From: Acidobacteriota bacterium
GTDB lineage: Bacteria > Acidobacteriota > Blastocatellia > UBA7656
DNA length: 52,068 nucleotides
Assembly (NCBI GenBank): GCA_016201275.1
Contig: JACQDB010000140.1
Location: 1 to 52,068, forward strand
Reading direction: 5' to 3'
The translations under genes and the position numbers were made by a program. The first letter of the stretch is position 1, and the number at the start of each line of letters is the position of its first letter. Shown here one piece after another: positions 9,445 through 18,690 of this stretch. The notes under the pieces are model-generated. The model did not search any database. It worked only from the letters and a program-made list of their open reading frames with translations, and was not told where the DNA came from.

Positions 9445-12400
9445 ATGAAAAAATCATTATCTTCTAAATCCTTCCAACTAAATTTGCGCGTTGGATTGAT
9501 TGTCTCTTTGCTTCTCCCAGCCGTGGTATTCTCAGGTTTATTCATTGCCTCGCCACCCAAAGTTCAAGGGATTTCAAGCACCATTGTCATCAGTCAACTC
9601 TATGGCGGCGGCGGCAACACCGGCGCAACTTTTAGAAATGATTTCATCGAACTTTTTAATCGTGGCAACGTCGCAGTTAGTTTGAATGGATGGTCTGTGC
9701 AATATGCTTCTGCGACAGGCACAACCTGGCAAGTTACCAATTTAACCAATGTCAGCCTACAACCCGGACAATATTATTTAGTTCAAGAAGCCGCCGGAAC
9801 TGGCGGCACGACAAATCTACCCACCCCCGATGCGACTGGCACAATTGCCATGAGCGGCACTGCCGGGAAAGTGGCCTTAGTGAACACCGCTACGGCGTTG
9901 AGCGGTGCTTGCCCTACCGGCGCAAGCATCATAGATTTTGTCGGCTTTGGCACTACGGCAAATTGCTTTGAAACGGCGGTTACTCCAGCTCCCAGTAACA
10001 CCACGGCAGTGATCAGAGGTTCAAACGGCTGCACCGAAACAGATAATAACTCAACCGATTTTGCTACGGGTGCGCCGAACCCGCGCAACACGGCCAGCGC
10101 CTTCAATGTTTGCGGCGGCGGCGCACCGAATTTAACCATCAACGATGTCTCGTTAAACGAAGGCAACGCGGGAATAACGAGTTTCACCTTTACCGTCAGC
10201 TTGTCGCAACCGGCAGGCGCAGGCGGTGTGACCTTTGACATCGCAACGGCAGACAACACCGCGACTCAGCCGAGCGATTACACACAAAAGACGCTCACCT
10301 CGCAAACCATTCCTTCAGGCAGTTCAACCTATTCTTTCACCGTCTTGGTCAACGGTGATACGACGCCGGAAGCCAACGAAACTTTCTTCGTCAATGTCAC
10401 CAACGTCACAGGCGCAACCGTCACTGACGGGCAAGGACAAGGCACGATTGTTAATGACGACTCTGCACCCAATTTGTCCATCAATGATGTATCGTTGAAC
10501 GAAGGCAATGCGGGAACGACAACCTTTACTTTTACGGTGAGCCTGTCTTCGTCTGCGCCAGCCGGTGGCGTCACCTTTGACATTGCAACGGCAGACAGTA
10601 CGGCAACTCAACCAAGCGATTACACACAGAAAACTTTAACCGGACAAACCATTCCGGCAGGCAGTTCGACTTATACACTCGATGTTCTGGTCAACGGCGA
10701 CACCAACGTAGAACCGAATGAAACCTTCTTCGTCAATGTCACCAACGTCACCAATGCAGTTGTTGTGGACGGGCAAGGGCAAGGCACTATCGTCAACGAT
10801 GATGTAGCGACCACGCCGATTCACGACATACAGGGCAGCGGTTCGACTTCGCCTTTGCTTGGTCAAGTGGTCACCACCACAGGCATCGTCACGGCCTTAC
10901 GCACCAGCAGTTATTTCATACAGACGCCGGACGCCAACATTGACGCCGACCCCAACACTTCGGAAGGCATATTGGTGTTTACCGCGCCCGGAACCTTGAC
11001 CCTAGGCGCGCTCGTTCAAGTCACCGGCACGGTCGCCGAGTTTCGCAGTTCCTCTGCCAATATCAATTCCGCCACCTCTACGGAACTCACTTCGGCAACC
11101 GCTTCGGTGCTGTCAACCGGCAATCCTTTGCCGACGCCGATTACCTTGACGACCGCCGATACCAGCCCTATGGGTTCGCTTGAACAATTGGAAAAGTTTG
11201 AGGATATGCGCGTTCACATCAACTCTCTGACCGTGATTGCGCCGACCAGCGGCAACAAGAGCGAAGCGAATGCTACGGCGACCAGCAACGGCGTGTTCTT
11301 TGGTGTGATTACAGGTATCGCCAGACCGTTCCGCGAACCCGGTATCGAAGCGCCCAAGGCTTTGCCCACCGGCAGCAGCGTCACCATTCCGCCGGTGCCG
11401 CGTTTTGATGCCAACCCCGAACGCATACGCATAGACAGCGACGCGCAGACCGGCGCGACCGCCATAGATGTAACGAGCGGTGCCCTCGTTACCAATTTAA
11501 CCGGCGTGCTGGATCCGGGCGGCTTCCCCAATTACACGCTCTATCCCGATGCTTCGACTCCGCCAACCGTCAGCGGCAATGTAACCTTTACTGCTGTGCC
11601 GGTGCCAACTGCTACAGAGTTCACCGTCGCGTCATTCAACGTGGAACGCTTCTATGACAACATAGACGATGCCGGTGGCGATGTGGTGTTGACGCTGACA
11701 GCCTTTAACAATCGTTTGAATAAAGCGTCGCTGGCGATTCGCAATGTCTTGCAGACGCCCGATATTTTAGGCGTCGAAGAGATGGAAGACCTCAAGACCT
11801 TGCAAGCGCTGGCAACCAAAATCAACAACGACGCGGTTGCCGCCAGTCAACCCAATCCGATGTACGTAGCCTATTTACAAGAAGGCAACGACGTAGGTTT
11901 AATTGACGTAGGCTTTCTGGTGAAGTCTTCGCGGGTGACGGTTATTGAAGTCACGCAGTTTGGCAAGACCACGACCTACATCAACCCGAACAATGGCGCA
12001 GCGGAAACTCTCAACGACAGACCGCCGCTGATGTTGCGCGCCACCGTGCCTACGGCTTGCGCTGCACAACCGTTTGCTGTCACCGTCTTCGTCAATCATT
12101 TGCGTTCGCTCAACGGCGTGGATGATGATACGCCGGATGGCACAGGAACCGCCGGAACGCGAGTGCGCGCCAAACGTCGAGCCCAGGCGGAATTTCTTGC
12201 CGACTTGATTCAAGCACGCCAAGTGGCAGACCCAACAGAAAACATTATTTCGATTGGCGATTACAATGCCTTTCAATTCAACGACGGCTTGGGCGATTCG
12301 ATAGGCACTATCAAAGGCACGCCGACTCCCGCCAATCAAGTAGTGCTGGCGAGTTCCGATTTAGTCAATCCTGATTTAGTGGATTTGATCGAATTGATGT

Positions 12401-13893
12401 CCACTCCGGCAGATCAAAAATACTCTTTCTGTTTCGATGGCAACGCGCAGGCGCTCGATCATGAACTGGTCAATCAACCGTTGATGAATGCCTTCAGCCG
12501 TTTCGCTTATGCTCGCGTCAATGGCGATTTTCCTGAAGTCTATCGCAGCGATGCGACTCGCCCAGAACGCATTTCTGATCACGATGCAGCGGTCGCCTAT
12601 TTCACTTTGCCGACTGCGCCGCAACCGACCATCAGTTGTCCGGCGAATATCATGGTGTCCAACACCACAGATCAATGCGCCGCCGTTGTAACCTTCACGG
12701 TCAACGGCAATGATCCTTGCGGCGGCACGGTCAATATCATCGCTTCGCCGCCTTCCGGTTCCAGCTTCCCCGTAGGCACGACCACAGTGACCGCTACGGC
12801 CACCAGCAGCACCACCGGACAAAGCAACAGTTGTATGTTCACCGTCACCGTCAGCGATACACAAGCGCCGACCTTAACTTGTCCGGCAAACGTGACGACG
12901 ACCGAAAGTTCTCCAGGCTCCGGCGCTGTGGTGAACTACAGCGCGCCGACGGTGAACGACAATTGCCCCTGCAATGGCGGCGCGACAAAACCCTTCGGGC
13001 AATCGCCGCAAACGACCATCGCCTGCACGCCGGTGTGCAGCCCGGCATCCGGTTCCACCTTCACGGCTGGCACCACTACGGTCACTTGTACAGCGACCGA
13101 TGCGGCGGGCAATCAAGGTAGCTGCACGTTCACGGTGATGGTTAATGCGGCTTGTTCGCTCACTTGTCCGGCCAATATCACCAAAGTGAATGATGCGAAT
13201 CAATGCGGTGCTGTGACTACCTATGCGGCTCCGACTACAATGGGCAGTTGCGGAACCGTGACTTGTTCACCGGCTTCGGGAGCGTTCTTCTCGAAAGGTA
13301 CAACGACGGTGACTTGCACCACCGCCGCCGGGCCGAGTTGCGCCTTTACGGTGACGGTCAATGACACGCAACCGCCGGTCATCACTTGTCCGCCGAATAA
13401 AACCGCCGTCACGGCTAACCCTGCGGCGACCACCGCAGTGGTCAATTATGCCGCGCCAACCGTAAGCGATAATTGTTCGGGCGTTGGGGTCGTTTGCACG
13501 CCTGCTTCGGGAACCACCTTTCCATTAGGCACGACGACAGTGACTTGCACGGCAACCGATACCTCAGGCAACACGGCGACGTGTTCTTTTACCGTCACGG
13601 TTTTCAATCTCTGTTTGCAGGATGATGGAAATCCCCAAAACGTAGTTCTTGCCAACTCGCAAACCGGACAGTATCGCTTCTGTTGTTCCGGTTCGGTCTT
13701 CACCGGCCAAGGAACGGTGAGAGTGACGGGAGGCGTCTATACCATCGAACATAATCCGGCTGACCGCCGTGTGACGATCAAGTTATCCGCAGCGACCAAC
13801 AGCGGCACGGCTTCGCTGCAAAACCCTATAGGTGTGACTCGATGCTCGATTACCGACCGCGACATTCGCAACAATAGCTGTAGCTGTCAATAG
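9445..13893 (+). CDS. Large secreted nuclease: LTD, two Calx-beta, endonuclease/exonuclease/phosphatase, four HYR
   Basis: About 1,482 residues from the ATG at 9445, which places a signal anchor or signal peptide at residues 20-45. The order is: lamin-tail domain (about 45-190, IVISQLYGGGGNTGATFRNDFIELFN); two near-identical Calx-beta repeats (about 228-455, each with NDVSLNEGNAG and GQGTIVNDD); a beta domain; an endonuclease/exonuclease/phosphatase domain (about 730-1055) with ASFNVERFYDN, GVEEMEDL, SIGDYNAF and ISDHDAAVAYF; four HYR repeats with paired cysteines (about 1065-1390); and a Cys-rich tail. It resembles extracellular DNases, so release of phosphate or nucleotides from external DNA is likely. 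It may be surface-held through the HYR stalk. The next gene encodes another secreted protein. Confidence 0.85.
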   Translation: MKKSLSSKSFQLNLRVGLIVSLLLPAVVFSGLFIASPPKVQGISSTIVISQLYGGGGNTGATFRNDFIELFNRGNVAVSLNGWSVQYASATGTTWQVTNLTNVSLQPGQYYLVQEAAGTGGTTNLPTPDATGTIAMSGTAGKVALVNTATALSGACPTGASIIDFVGFGTTANCFETAVTPAPSNTTAVIRGSNGCTETDNNSTDFATGAPNPRNTASAFNVCGGGAPNLTINDVSLNEGNAGITSFTFTVSLSQPAGAGGVTFDIATADNTATQPSDYTQKTLTSQTIPSGSSTYSFTVLVNGDTTPEANETFFVNVTNVTGATVTDGQGQGTIVNDDSAPNLSINDVSLNEGNAGTTTFTFTVSLSSSAPAGGVTFDIATADSTATQPSDYTQKTLTGQTIPAGSSTYTLDVLVNGDTNVEPNETFFVNVTNVTNAVVVDGQGQGTIVNDDVATTPIHDIQGSGSTSPLLGQVVTTTGIVTALRTSSYFIQTPDANIDADPNTSEGILVFTAPGTLTLGALVQVTGTVAEFRSSSANINSATSTELTSATASVLSTGNPLPTPITLTTADTSPMGSLEQLEKFEDMRVHINSLTVIAPTSGNKSEANATATSNGVFFGVITGIARPFREPGIEAPKALPTGSSVTIPPVPRFDANPERIRIDSDAQTGATAIDVTSGALVTNLTGVLDPGGFPNYTLYPDASTPPTVSGNVTFTAVPVPTATEFTVASFNVERFYDNIDDAGGDVVLTLTAFNNRLNKASLAIRNVLQTPDILGVEEMEDLKTLQALATKINNDAVAASQPNPMYVAYLQEGNDVGLIDVGFLVKSSRVTVIEVTQFGKTTTYINPNNGAAETLNDRPPLMLRATVPTACAAQPFAVTVFVNHLRSLNGVDDDTPDGTGTAGTRVRAKRRAQAEFLADLIQARQVADPTENIISIGDYNAFQFNDGLGDSIGTIKGTPTPANQVVLASSDLVNPDLVDLIELMSTPADQKYSFCFDGNAQALDHELVNQPLMNAFSRFAYARVNGDFPEVYRSDATRPERISDHDAAVAYFTLPTAPQPTISCPANIMVSNTTDQCAAVVTFTVNGNDPCGGTVNIIASPPSGSSFPVGTTTVTATATSSTTGQSNSCMFTVTVSDTQAPTLTCPANVTTTESSPGSGAVVNYSAPTVNDNCPCNGGATKPFGQSPQTTIACTPVCSPASGSTFTAGTTTVTCTATDAAGNQGSCTFTVMVNAACSLTCPANITKVNDANQCGAVTTYAAPTTMGSCGTVTCSPASGAFFSKGTTTVTCTTAAGPSCAFTVTVNDTQPPVITCPPNKTAVTANPAATTAVVNYAAPTVSDNCSGVGVVCTPASGTTFPLGTTTVTCTATDTSGNTATCSFTVTVFNLCLQDDGNPQNVVLANSQTGQYRFCCSGSVFTGQGTVRVTGGVYTIEHNPADRRVTIKLSAATNSGTASLQNPIGVTRCSITDRDIRNNSCSCQ
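10120..10800 (+). repeat. Two tandem Calx-beta coding repeats
   Basis: Two copies of about 340 bases each (roughly 10120-10455 and 10460-10800) are highly alike in protein and largely alike in DNA. Both include segments such as SDYTQKTL and ETFFVNVTNVT. The similarity suggests recent duplication inside the nuclease gene. Confidence 0.7.
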
Positions 13894-13966
13894 CGCGGAG
13901 GTAGTGCGAAAGCAGTAAGGCGCGCCCGGCAACCAACTGCGCCGATTTCGCTTTGTAGCCGCGACC

Positions 13967-14062
13967 TATAGCGGTTTGCAGATGTGTGCGATTGGTTGAG
14001 AGGCGGTCGCAGACCGCCTCTCAACCAGGTGTCGTGGTCGCGGACAAATGAAATTCGCTATA
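13967..14062 (+). repeat. 96-bp hairpin element, TATAGCG family, copy 1
   Basis: The ends are TATAGCG (13967) and CGCTATA (14056-14062). The centre is a perfect palindrome at 13994-14026: GGTTGAGAGGCGGTC, three bases, then its complement. Flank words GTTTGCAGATGTGTGCGATT and GACAAATGAAATTCG recur in the copies at 25.2 kb and (inverted) 50.9 kb. It is non-coding and resembles a non-autonomous mobile repeat. Confidence 0.7.
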
Positions 14063-14077
14063 TGGTTGCGCTCAAGC

Positions 14078-14168
14078 GTGTCGCATAAAATGGGTGTTTT
14101 GTCCATATATTGTAGGTGGTGGTTTAACCATCTACAATATATGGGCGGTTGCTGGAATTCTGCGACAC
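14078..14168 (+). repeat. 91-bp nested inverted-repeat element
   Basis: The outer ends GTGTCGCA (14078-14085) and TGCGACAC (14161-14168) are perfect inverses. Inside, 14103-14120 and 14127-14144 form an 18-base stem (CCATATATTGTAGGTGGT and its near complement) with a six-base loop. It looks like a small MITE-type element. The rest of 13894-14356 is otherwise unremarkable. Confidence 0.55.
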
Positions 14169-14356
14169 CCTCTAGCGCCGTAGGAGCTACTCATCGGTTC
14201 AAGCGCTCCCACTTCCGCCTTACTTGTTTCGCCCTACCACGCCGCCACGTTTCGCGGTACTACGCAACTTTTCTCTCGCCCCCTTGAAAGCCTTGCTTGG
14301 GCTTGACCCTCATTCAACAGTTGCCAAGCAACTCGCAGTTCCTCAATAATCACGCC

Positions 14357-16255
14357 ATGCCAAATCACCCGCCGCAGCACAGGCATAACCGCATCGCGTT
14401 TCTCTCAACGATGTTGCAGCCTTGTCTAGGCAAAGGTTTTTCACGATGCACCTCGCGCCATCTTTTCTTGACGGCACTGCTATGCCTAATGGCTCTGACT
14501 CCTGCATGGCGCACGGCTTCAAGCATAGAGCGACAACCTCAGTTTCAAACTCTCTCTCCGCCTCGTGCCGACAACGAATTTTTTTGCGGCTTCAATGCGC
14601 TAGGCGCGGATGAAGAATGGAGCAAACATCAACTCCACCTGCTGCATTCGCCAGCCGAACCTACAGCCATCATCAATCACAGTTTGCCGCCGGTGAACCT
14701 CGTTGGTGACCTGGCGGTAATCGAAGACGACGGCTCCATCATCATGCCGCCCAACGACTTCGACCTGAACAAATCGTCTTTGCTGTTCACTCCCGTCGGC
14801 AATGGCTATCGCGTCAACCGCGACCCCATAGCCTTCACCAAAAACTATGGCACGCCCTTGCATACTTTTTTCGGCATAGATGATCAACCTCTGGACAACG
14901 CCAACAACGGCTATAAGGAATGGTCATTAGGTAGCGCGCCGTTCACTTTTTTCGGCACCAGCTATGAGAAAATTTTCATCGGCACTAACGGTTTTATCAC
15001 CTTCACGGGTGGCGACACGAGCGGCAGAGTTTCAGCGGCGGCGCTGGCCGCAGGGTTGCCGCGCCTCGCGCCTTTATGGGCGGATTTGGATGTCACCGCC
15101 GAGGGCAGCATCTATTACCAGCGTCTGGAAGATCGCCACGTCATCACTTGGGACAGCGCTCCACAAGCGCAGTACGCCAGCCTCAGCACCTTTCAACTGG
15201 TGCTTTTTGATGATGGCCGCTTCGCCTTTGTCTATCGCAAAGTCAAAGCGCGCAACGCGCTCACGGGCATTTCACCGGGTCGTTCCACGATCCCTTCTCA
15301 GCCTATGGATTTTTCCAACGCCCACAACGAATGGATTGCCTCATCCGCTTTCGAATCGTTCTCGAAACTGAAACGCATAGACCTCCCGGCCTTCACCAGA
15401 GCTTTTTACGCGGCGCAGCCCGACGCTTTCGACACGCTTTATTTGTGGACTGATTTCGCCTTTGATAACGGGCCGGGGTACGCCACCAGTTTCAACGTGC
15501 GAAACGACATACGGGGCATAGGGCAGAAGCTTTTTGATAGAGGCGCGATTTACGGCAGCCCGACGCGGCTTTCTTCCATTGCCCTCATCGGTGATGTCTT
15601 GGGCAGTTGGCCGGATGATCCCTATGCCAACGTCGTCGGCCTGTTTAGCGCTGTCAAAATTGTTTGTCATGAACAAGGCCACCGCTGGCTTACTTACGTG
15701 CGTTTCAAAACCAACCAAGGCGCAAGTGACGATTTGTTGGGGCGCGACTTGAGCCACTGGAGTTTTCTGATGGATTCGCGCACCACTTCGGAAGGCAATT
15801 TCTCTTCGCTGATGGAAGGCAATGCCTGGAACGCGGAAGCGGGCGGCTTGTACCGCACCATCGAAGTTTCGGCGAATTATTTTTCCGAGCTTGACCAGTA
15901 TTTGATGGGCTTGCGAAGCCCCGAAGAAGTCAACGCGGTTCATTATCTCGACGTGCCGGATGACGTGAAAGCGCGGCTGCGCTTTGGTTCACCGATGAGC
16001 AACTTCACCCTCGCTGCCGACAGCAAAACCGTGACGGTCGAGCAGATCATCGCTCAGGAAGGAGCAAGAGTTCCCGCTGCCGCAACCGCGCCGAAAGAGT
16101 TTCGCATCGCCTTTGTTTTGGTGACTGAACGGGGTGCAAGCGCGACCACGAAAACCTTGAGCAAACTGGAAGAGTATCGCGCCGCGCTGGTGCGCTATTT
16201 TTCCTTGGCGACTTCACGACGCGGCGCGCTCAACAGCGCCTTGTTTCACAATTAA
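14357..16255 (+). CDS. Secreted nidogen-like protein with an HEXXH motif
   Basis: 632 residues from the ATG at 14357; another ATG at 14411 also precedes the hydrophobic signal segment (HLFLTALLCLMALTPAW). Around residues 185-310 is a nidogen (NIDO)-like beta domain: FFGTSYEKIFIGTNGFITF, LAPLWADLDV and FQLVLFDDGRFAFVY. Residues 438-442 are HEQGH, a zinc-metalloprotease-type HEXXH, followed by acidic segments (LMEGNAWNAE) that might supply another ligand. The end is a mixed region with SELDQYLMGL. A role as an extracellular or surface protease, or a matrix protein, is plausible but unproven. It follows the secreted nuclease on the same strand. Confidence 0.6.
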   Translation: MPNHPPQHRHNRIAFLSTMLQPCLGKGFSRCTSRHLFLTALLCLMALTPAWRTASSIERQPQFQTLSPPRADNEFFCGFNALGADEEWSKHQLHLLHSPAEPTAIINHSLPPVNLVGDLAVIEDDGSIIMPPNDFDLNKSSLLFTPVGNGYRVNRDPIAFTKNYGTPLHTFFGIDDQPLDNANNGYKEWSLGSAPFTFFGTSYEKIFIGTNGFITFTGGDTSGRVSAAALAAGLPRLAPLWADLDVTAEGSIYYQRLEDRHVITWDSAPQAQYASLSTFQLVLFDDGRFAFVYRKVKARNALTGISPGRSTIPSQPMDFSNAHNEWIASSAFESFSKLKRIDLPAFTRAFYAAQPDAFDTLYLWTDFAFDNGPGYATSFNVRNDIRGIGQKLFDRGAIYGSPTRLSSIALIGDVLGSWPDDPYANVVGLFSAVKIVCHEQGHRWLTYVRFKTNQGASDDLLGRDLSHWSFLMDSRTTSEGNFSSLMEGNAWNAEAGGLYRTIEVSANYFSELDQYLMGLRSPEEVNAVHYLDVPDDVKARLRFGSPMSNFTLAADSKTVTVEQIIAQEGARVPAAATAPKEFRIAFVLVTERGASATTKTLSKLEEYRAALVRYFSLATSRRGALNSALFHN

Positions 16256-16289
16256 TCCGCGAAGTAAAAATTCTCTGAACGCAAAAAGG

Positions 16290-16326
16290 CGCAACCCGCA
16301 GAGGCTGTATGCACCTGCGGGTTGCG
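16290..16326 (+). terminator. Hairpin after the nidogen-like gene
   Basis: CGCAACCCGCAG (16290-16301) and CTGCGGGTTGCG (16315-16326) form a 12-bp perfect stem, 35 bases after the stop. There is no clear T-run, so termination is probable rather than certain. Confidence 0.5.
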
Positions 16327-16350
16327 TCTGTTCGGATGGCGCGGTCACGC

Positions 16351-16479
16351 CTAGAGCGGTTTGTGTTTGAGATTACGGAAACCTCTAACCCGTTGAGCGG
16401 CGGTCGAAGACCTTCGCACGGTCGAAGACCGCTGCTCAACGATAGGAGGTTCAGTACACCCATATGAAAACCGCTCTAG
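16351..16479 (+). repeat. 129-bp element with 12-bp terminal inverted repeats
   Basis: CTAGAGCGGTTT at 16351-16362 is exactly inverted at 16468-16479. A central stem pairs 16392-16412 with 16420-16440 (GTTGAGCGGCGGTCGAAGAC and partner, one wobble). The core resembles other hairpins in the window (GTTGAG-GCGGTC). Its right end supplies the TAG stop of the minus-strand 3D-domain gene. Confidence 0.75.
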
Positions 16480-17198
16480 GGTTTGCGGCGACCAATCACT
16501 TTCACTTTGATTTTCTGTCTGCCGAAACTTTTAGCTTCGCGGTAACTTGGTACATATATATCTATACGGTTGCCGCGAATCGCGCCGCCGGTATCGGCGA
16601 CCTTGTAAATGCCGGTGTAGCGTCCCGCCTGAATATGTACCATCGTACCCAGCGGTAAAACTTTCGGATCAGCAGCCACCAGTCCTTGCCGTACATATTC
16701 GCCGGTCGCCGTGCGGCCTTTCAAACAATAGGCGGTGGCATGAAAATCCGTCGCGTTCAACTTCTCTAGGTCTTCGCTTTTGAAGTTGTCCCAATGCTCA
16801 TTGCGCGGCGGAATCAAAATAGTTGTGGCCTCGCGTTTTTCGAGATTGCGCGCCACCGCCAATGCCGCTCGCTTTTCGTTGCGTCTAAGGTTGACGCCGA
16901 AAATGCCTTTGCCGCTGTCGGCAACAAATTGCGAATTCGACAAGCGCTTGACGGCGACGGGTTTGGCGGATTTTTGCGTGAGAGAGCTTTTTACGTTTGG
17001 CATCTCCTTAAAGATGCCTGGTAATTCCATCGCGTTATCGTTGATGGAATCAGCCTTGGTGGTTGGTATGCTTGCTTTTTTCTCTTGAGCAAACGTGGTC
17101 TGGTTTTCCAGAGTGGCGATACATCCAAATGCAAAGAGCGTCATGACGGACAAGCTGGTGAAGGCTCGGTTCATGCCGTTATTCGGTAACAAATTCAT
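16476..17198 (-). CDS. Exported 3D-domain protein (cell-wall-active type)
   Basis: 240 residues. The N-terminus (residues 10-38) holds a signal or lipoprotein-like hydrophobic stretch (TSLSVMTLFAFGCIATLENQ) with a Cys in it. A low-complexity linker follows to about residue 150. The C-terminal 3D domain (about 151-240) has FHATAYCLKG, PLGTMVHI and the aspartate-bearing VADTGGAIRGNRIDIYV. The 3D fold is shared with MltA and YuiC-type peptidoglycan lytic transglycosylases and with RlpA-like barrels, so a role in wall remodelling is likely. The stop TAG falls in the terminal repeat of the 129-bp element, so insertion may have trimmed or replaced the original end. It is divergent from the hydrolase at 17848. 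Confidence 0.8.
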   Translation of the reverse strand: MNLLPNNGMNRAFTSLSVMTLFAFGCIATLENQTTFAQEKKASIPTTKADSINDNAMELPGIFKEMPNVKSSLTQKSAKPVAVKRLSNSQFVADSGKGIFGVNLRRNEKRAALAVARNLEKREATTILIPPRNEHWDNFKSEDLEKLNATDFHATAYCLKGRTATGEYVRQGLVAADPKVLPLGTMVHIQAGRYTGIYKVADTGGAIRGNRIDIYVPSYREAKSFGRQKIKVKVIGRRKP

Positions 17199-17847
17199 TC
17201 AAACTCCTGACTAAAGATATAGCTAAGGGCTACTGATCAAATGTCAACTTAGCACCAAGGATTTTCACCTTTGGTTTTCGTATTCGATTTTCCCAGGTAC
17301 ATCAGGAAAGCTGTTTGGCGCAGGTAGCGCGCCAAACGAAGCCCCAGTATATCATGCACGATCAAGCGTTTTTGCCAATAAAATCGGGCTTTTTGCACAC
17401 TTTGGCAGCAGCCCGACCGATTACTTTCACTATATCAAAGCTTACCCGGACTTCTTGCGATTTTCTTACAACCACGCACGCCCCGTAACTGTTGACAATT
17501 TGCCGTCACTGAGGGAAACAGTGGCGCAGAAAGGGGGCGGGGGAGTGGGGGAGACGGGGAGAAAGAGAGACCGGGAGACGGGGAGAAAGGGAGACGGGGA
17601 GTGGTTGACGAATTTGATTTGAGGCGAAACTTTGCATATCGAATGCAGGGAAATGCGTATGCCGAAGACGCGGCACGATTGATGAATGACGAAGAACGAA
17701 TGCCGAAGAATAAAGCACGAAGCACGAGGAACGAAGAACGAGGACGAAGGGCTAGGGCTAGAGATTGAGGAGTGCTACTATCGTGAAGGGTTTTGCAAAA
17801 GCAACGTGCTTGCTTCATCCACCAAATTTTTGCTTCGAGGTTGAGTG
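17199..17847. repeat. 649-bp divergent spacer with two heptamer-type arrays
   Basis: No gene is seen. At 17537-17600 is a G-rich array of GGGGAGA/CGGGAGA-type units. At about 17686-17750 is a second array with period 7 built on CGAAGAA/CACGAAG-type units. Both belong to the short-repeat class found in other spacers. No inverted partner arm was found for either. Promoters for the flanking divergent genes must lie here but none is convincing. Confidence 0.6.
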
Positions 17848-18636
17848 ATGAAACGGAAGATCAACGGCATCAACATACACTATCAAGAGGAAGGCGAAGG
17901 CGAGCCTTTGATATTTATTCACGCCTTTGCGCTCAATCAAACCATGTGGCGCACCCAGGTTGCAGCTTTCAAACATCACTATCGCTGCATCACGCTTGAC
18001 CTGCGCGGCTTCGGCCATTCCGATGTACTTGACGCGCCGTCTTTGATGCATGAAATGGCGAGCGATGTGCGCGAATTAATGAAAGCTCTGATGATTGAAA
18101 AAGCCGTGTTCGTAGGGCTTTCGATGGGCGGCTATATTGCGTTGGCCTTTTATCGGAATTATCCCGAAGCGGTGCGCGCTCTGGTGCTGGCCGATACGCG
18201 AGCTACCGCCGACACCGAAGAAGCCCAAGCCAATCGTTTGCGTTCGGCAGAAAAAGCTTTGCGCCAAGGCGCTGCGGCAGTTGCCGATGAAACGACGCCG
18301 AAGTTGCTGGGCGATACCTCGCTCAACACCAGACCCGATGTGGTGAAACTTGTGCATGACATTCAATCATCGAATTCGCCCACAGGCATTGCCGCAGCGC
18401 AACGCGGCATGGCAGCGCGGGCGGATTCTACGGATTTGCTTGCACAGATCAAGGTGCCGACGCTGGTGCTTGTGGGCAGTGAAGATAAACTTACGCCGCC
18501 TGCCGAAGCCCAATTTATTCATCAAGGCATAAGCGCTTCAAAGTTAGTGGTCATCGAAAATTCCGGCCATTTATCGAATATGGAAACGCCCGATGAATTC
18601 AATCAAGCGTTGCGCGAATTTCTGGCGGCGCTTTGA
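17848..18636 (+). CDS. Alpha/beta-fold hydrolase (3-oxoadipate enol-lactonase-like)
   Basis: 262 residues from the ATG at 17848; GAGG at 17837-17840 is correctly spaced, so the GTG three bases earlier was not used. Family features: the oxyanion region IHAFALNQTMW near residue 30, the nucleophile elbow GLSMGGYIAL near residue 96, the acid in SEDKLTPP, and the histidine in NSGHLSNMETP near the end. It resembles carboxylesterases and enol-lactonases of the PcaD/BioH type. The substrate is unknown. It is followed after about 55 bases by prolyl aminopeptidase, possibly in one transcript. No signal peptide is seen, so it is cytoplasmic. Confidence 0.85.
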   Translation: MKRKINGINIHYQEEGEGEPLIFIHAFALNQTMWRTQVAAFKHHYRCITLDLRGFGHSDVLDAPSLMHEMASDVRELMKALMIEKAVFVGLSMGGYIALAFYRNYPEAVRALVLADTRATADTEEAQANRLRSAEKALRQGAAAVADETTPKLLGDTSLNTRPDVVKLVHDIQSSNSPTGIAAAQRGMAARADSTDLLAQIKVPTLVLVGSEDKLTPPAEAQFIHQGISASKLVVIENSGHLSNMETPDEFNQALREFLAAL

Positions 18637-18690
18637 TGATGAGGCTTCGTTCGTTTGATGTATGCCGGGACGGACGATAAAATTCGCCTT

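Noticed and set aside
17435-17818. Minus-strand frame with SFSPSPGLSFSPSP-type product
   Set aside because: It is a translation of the G-rich heptamer arrays, without a start context or domain.
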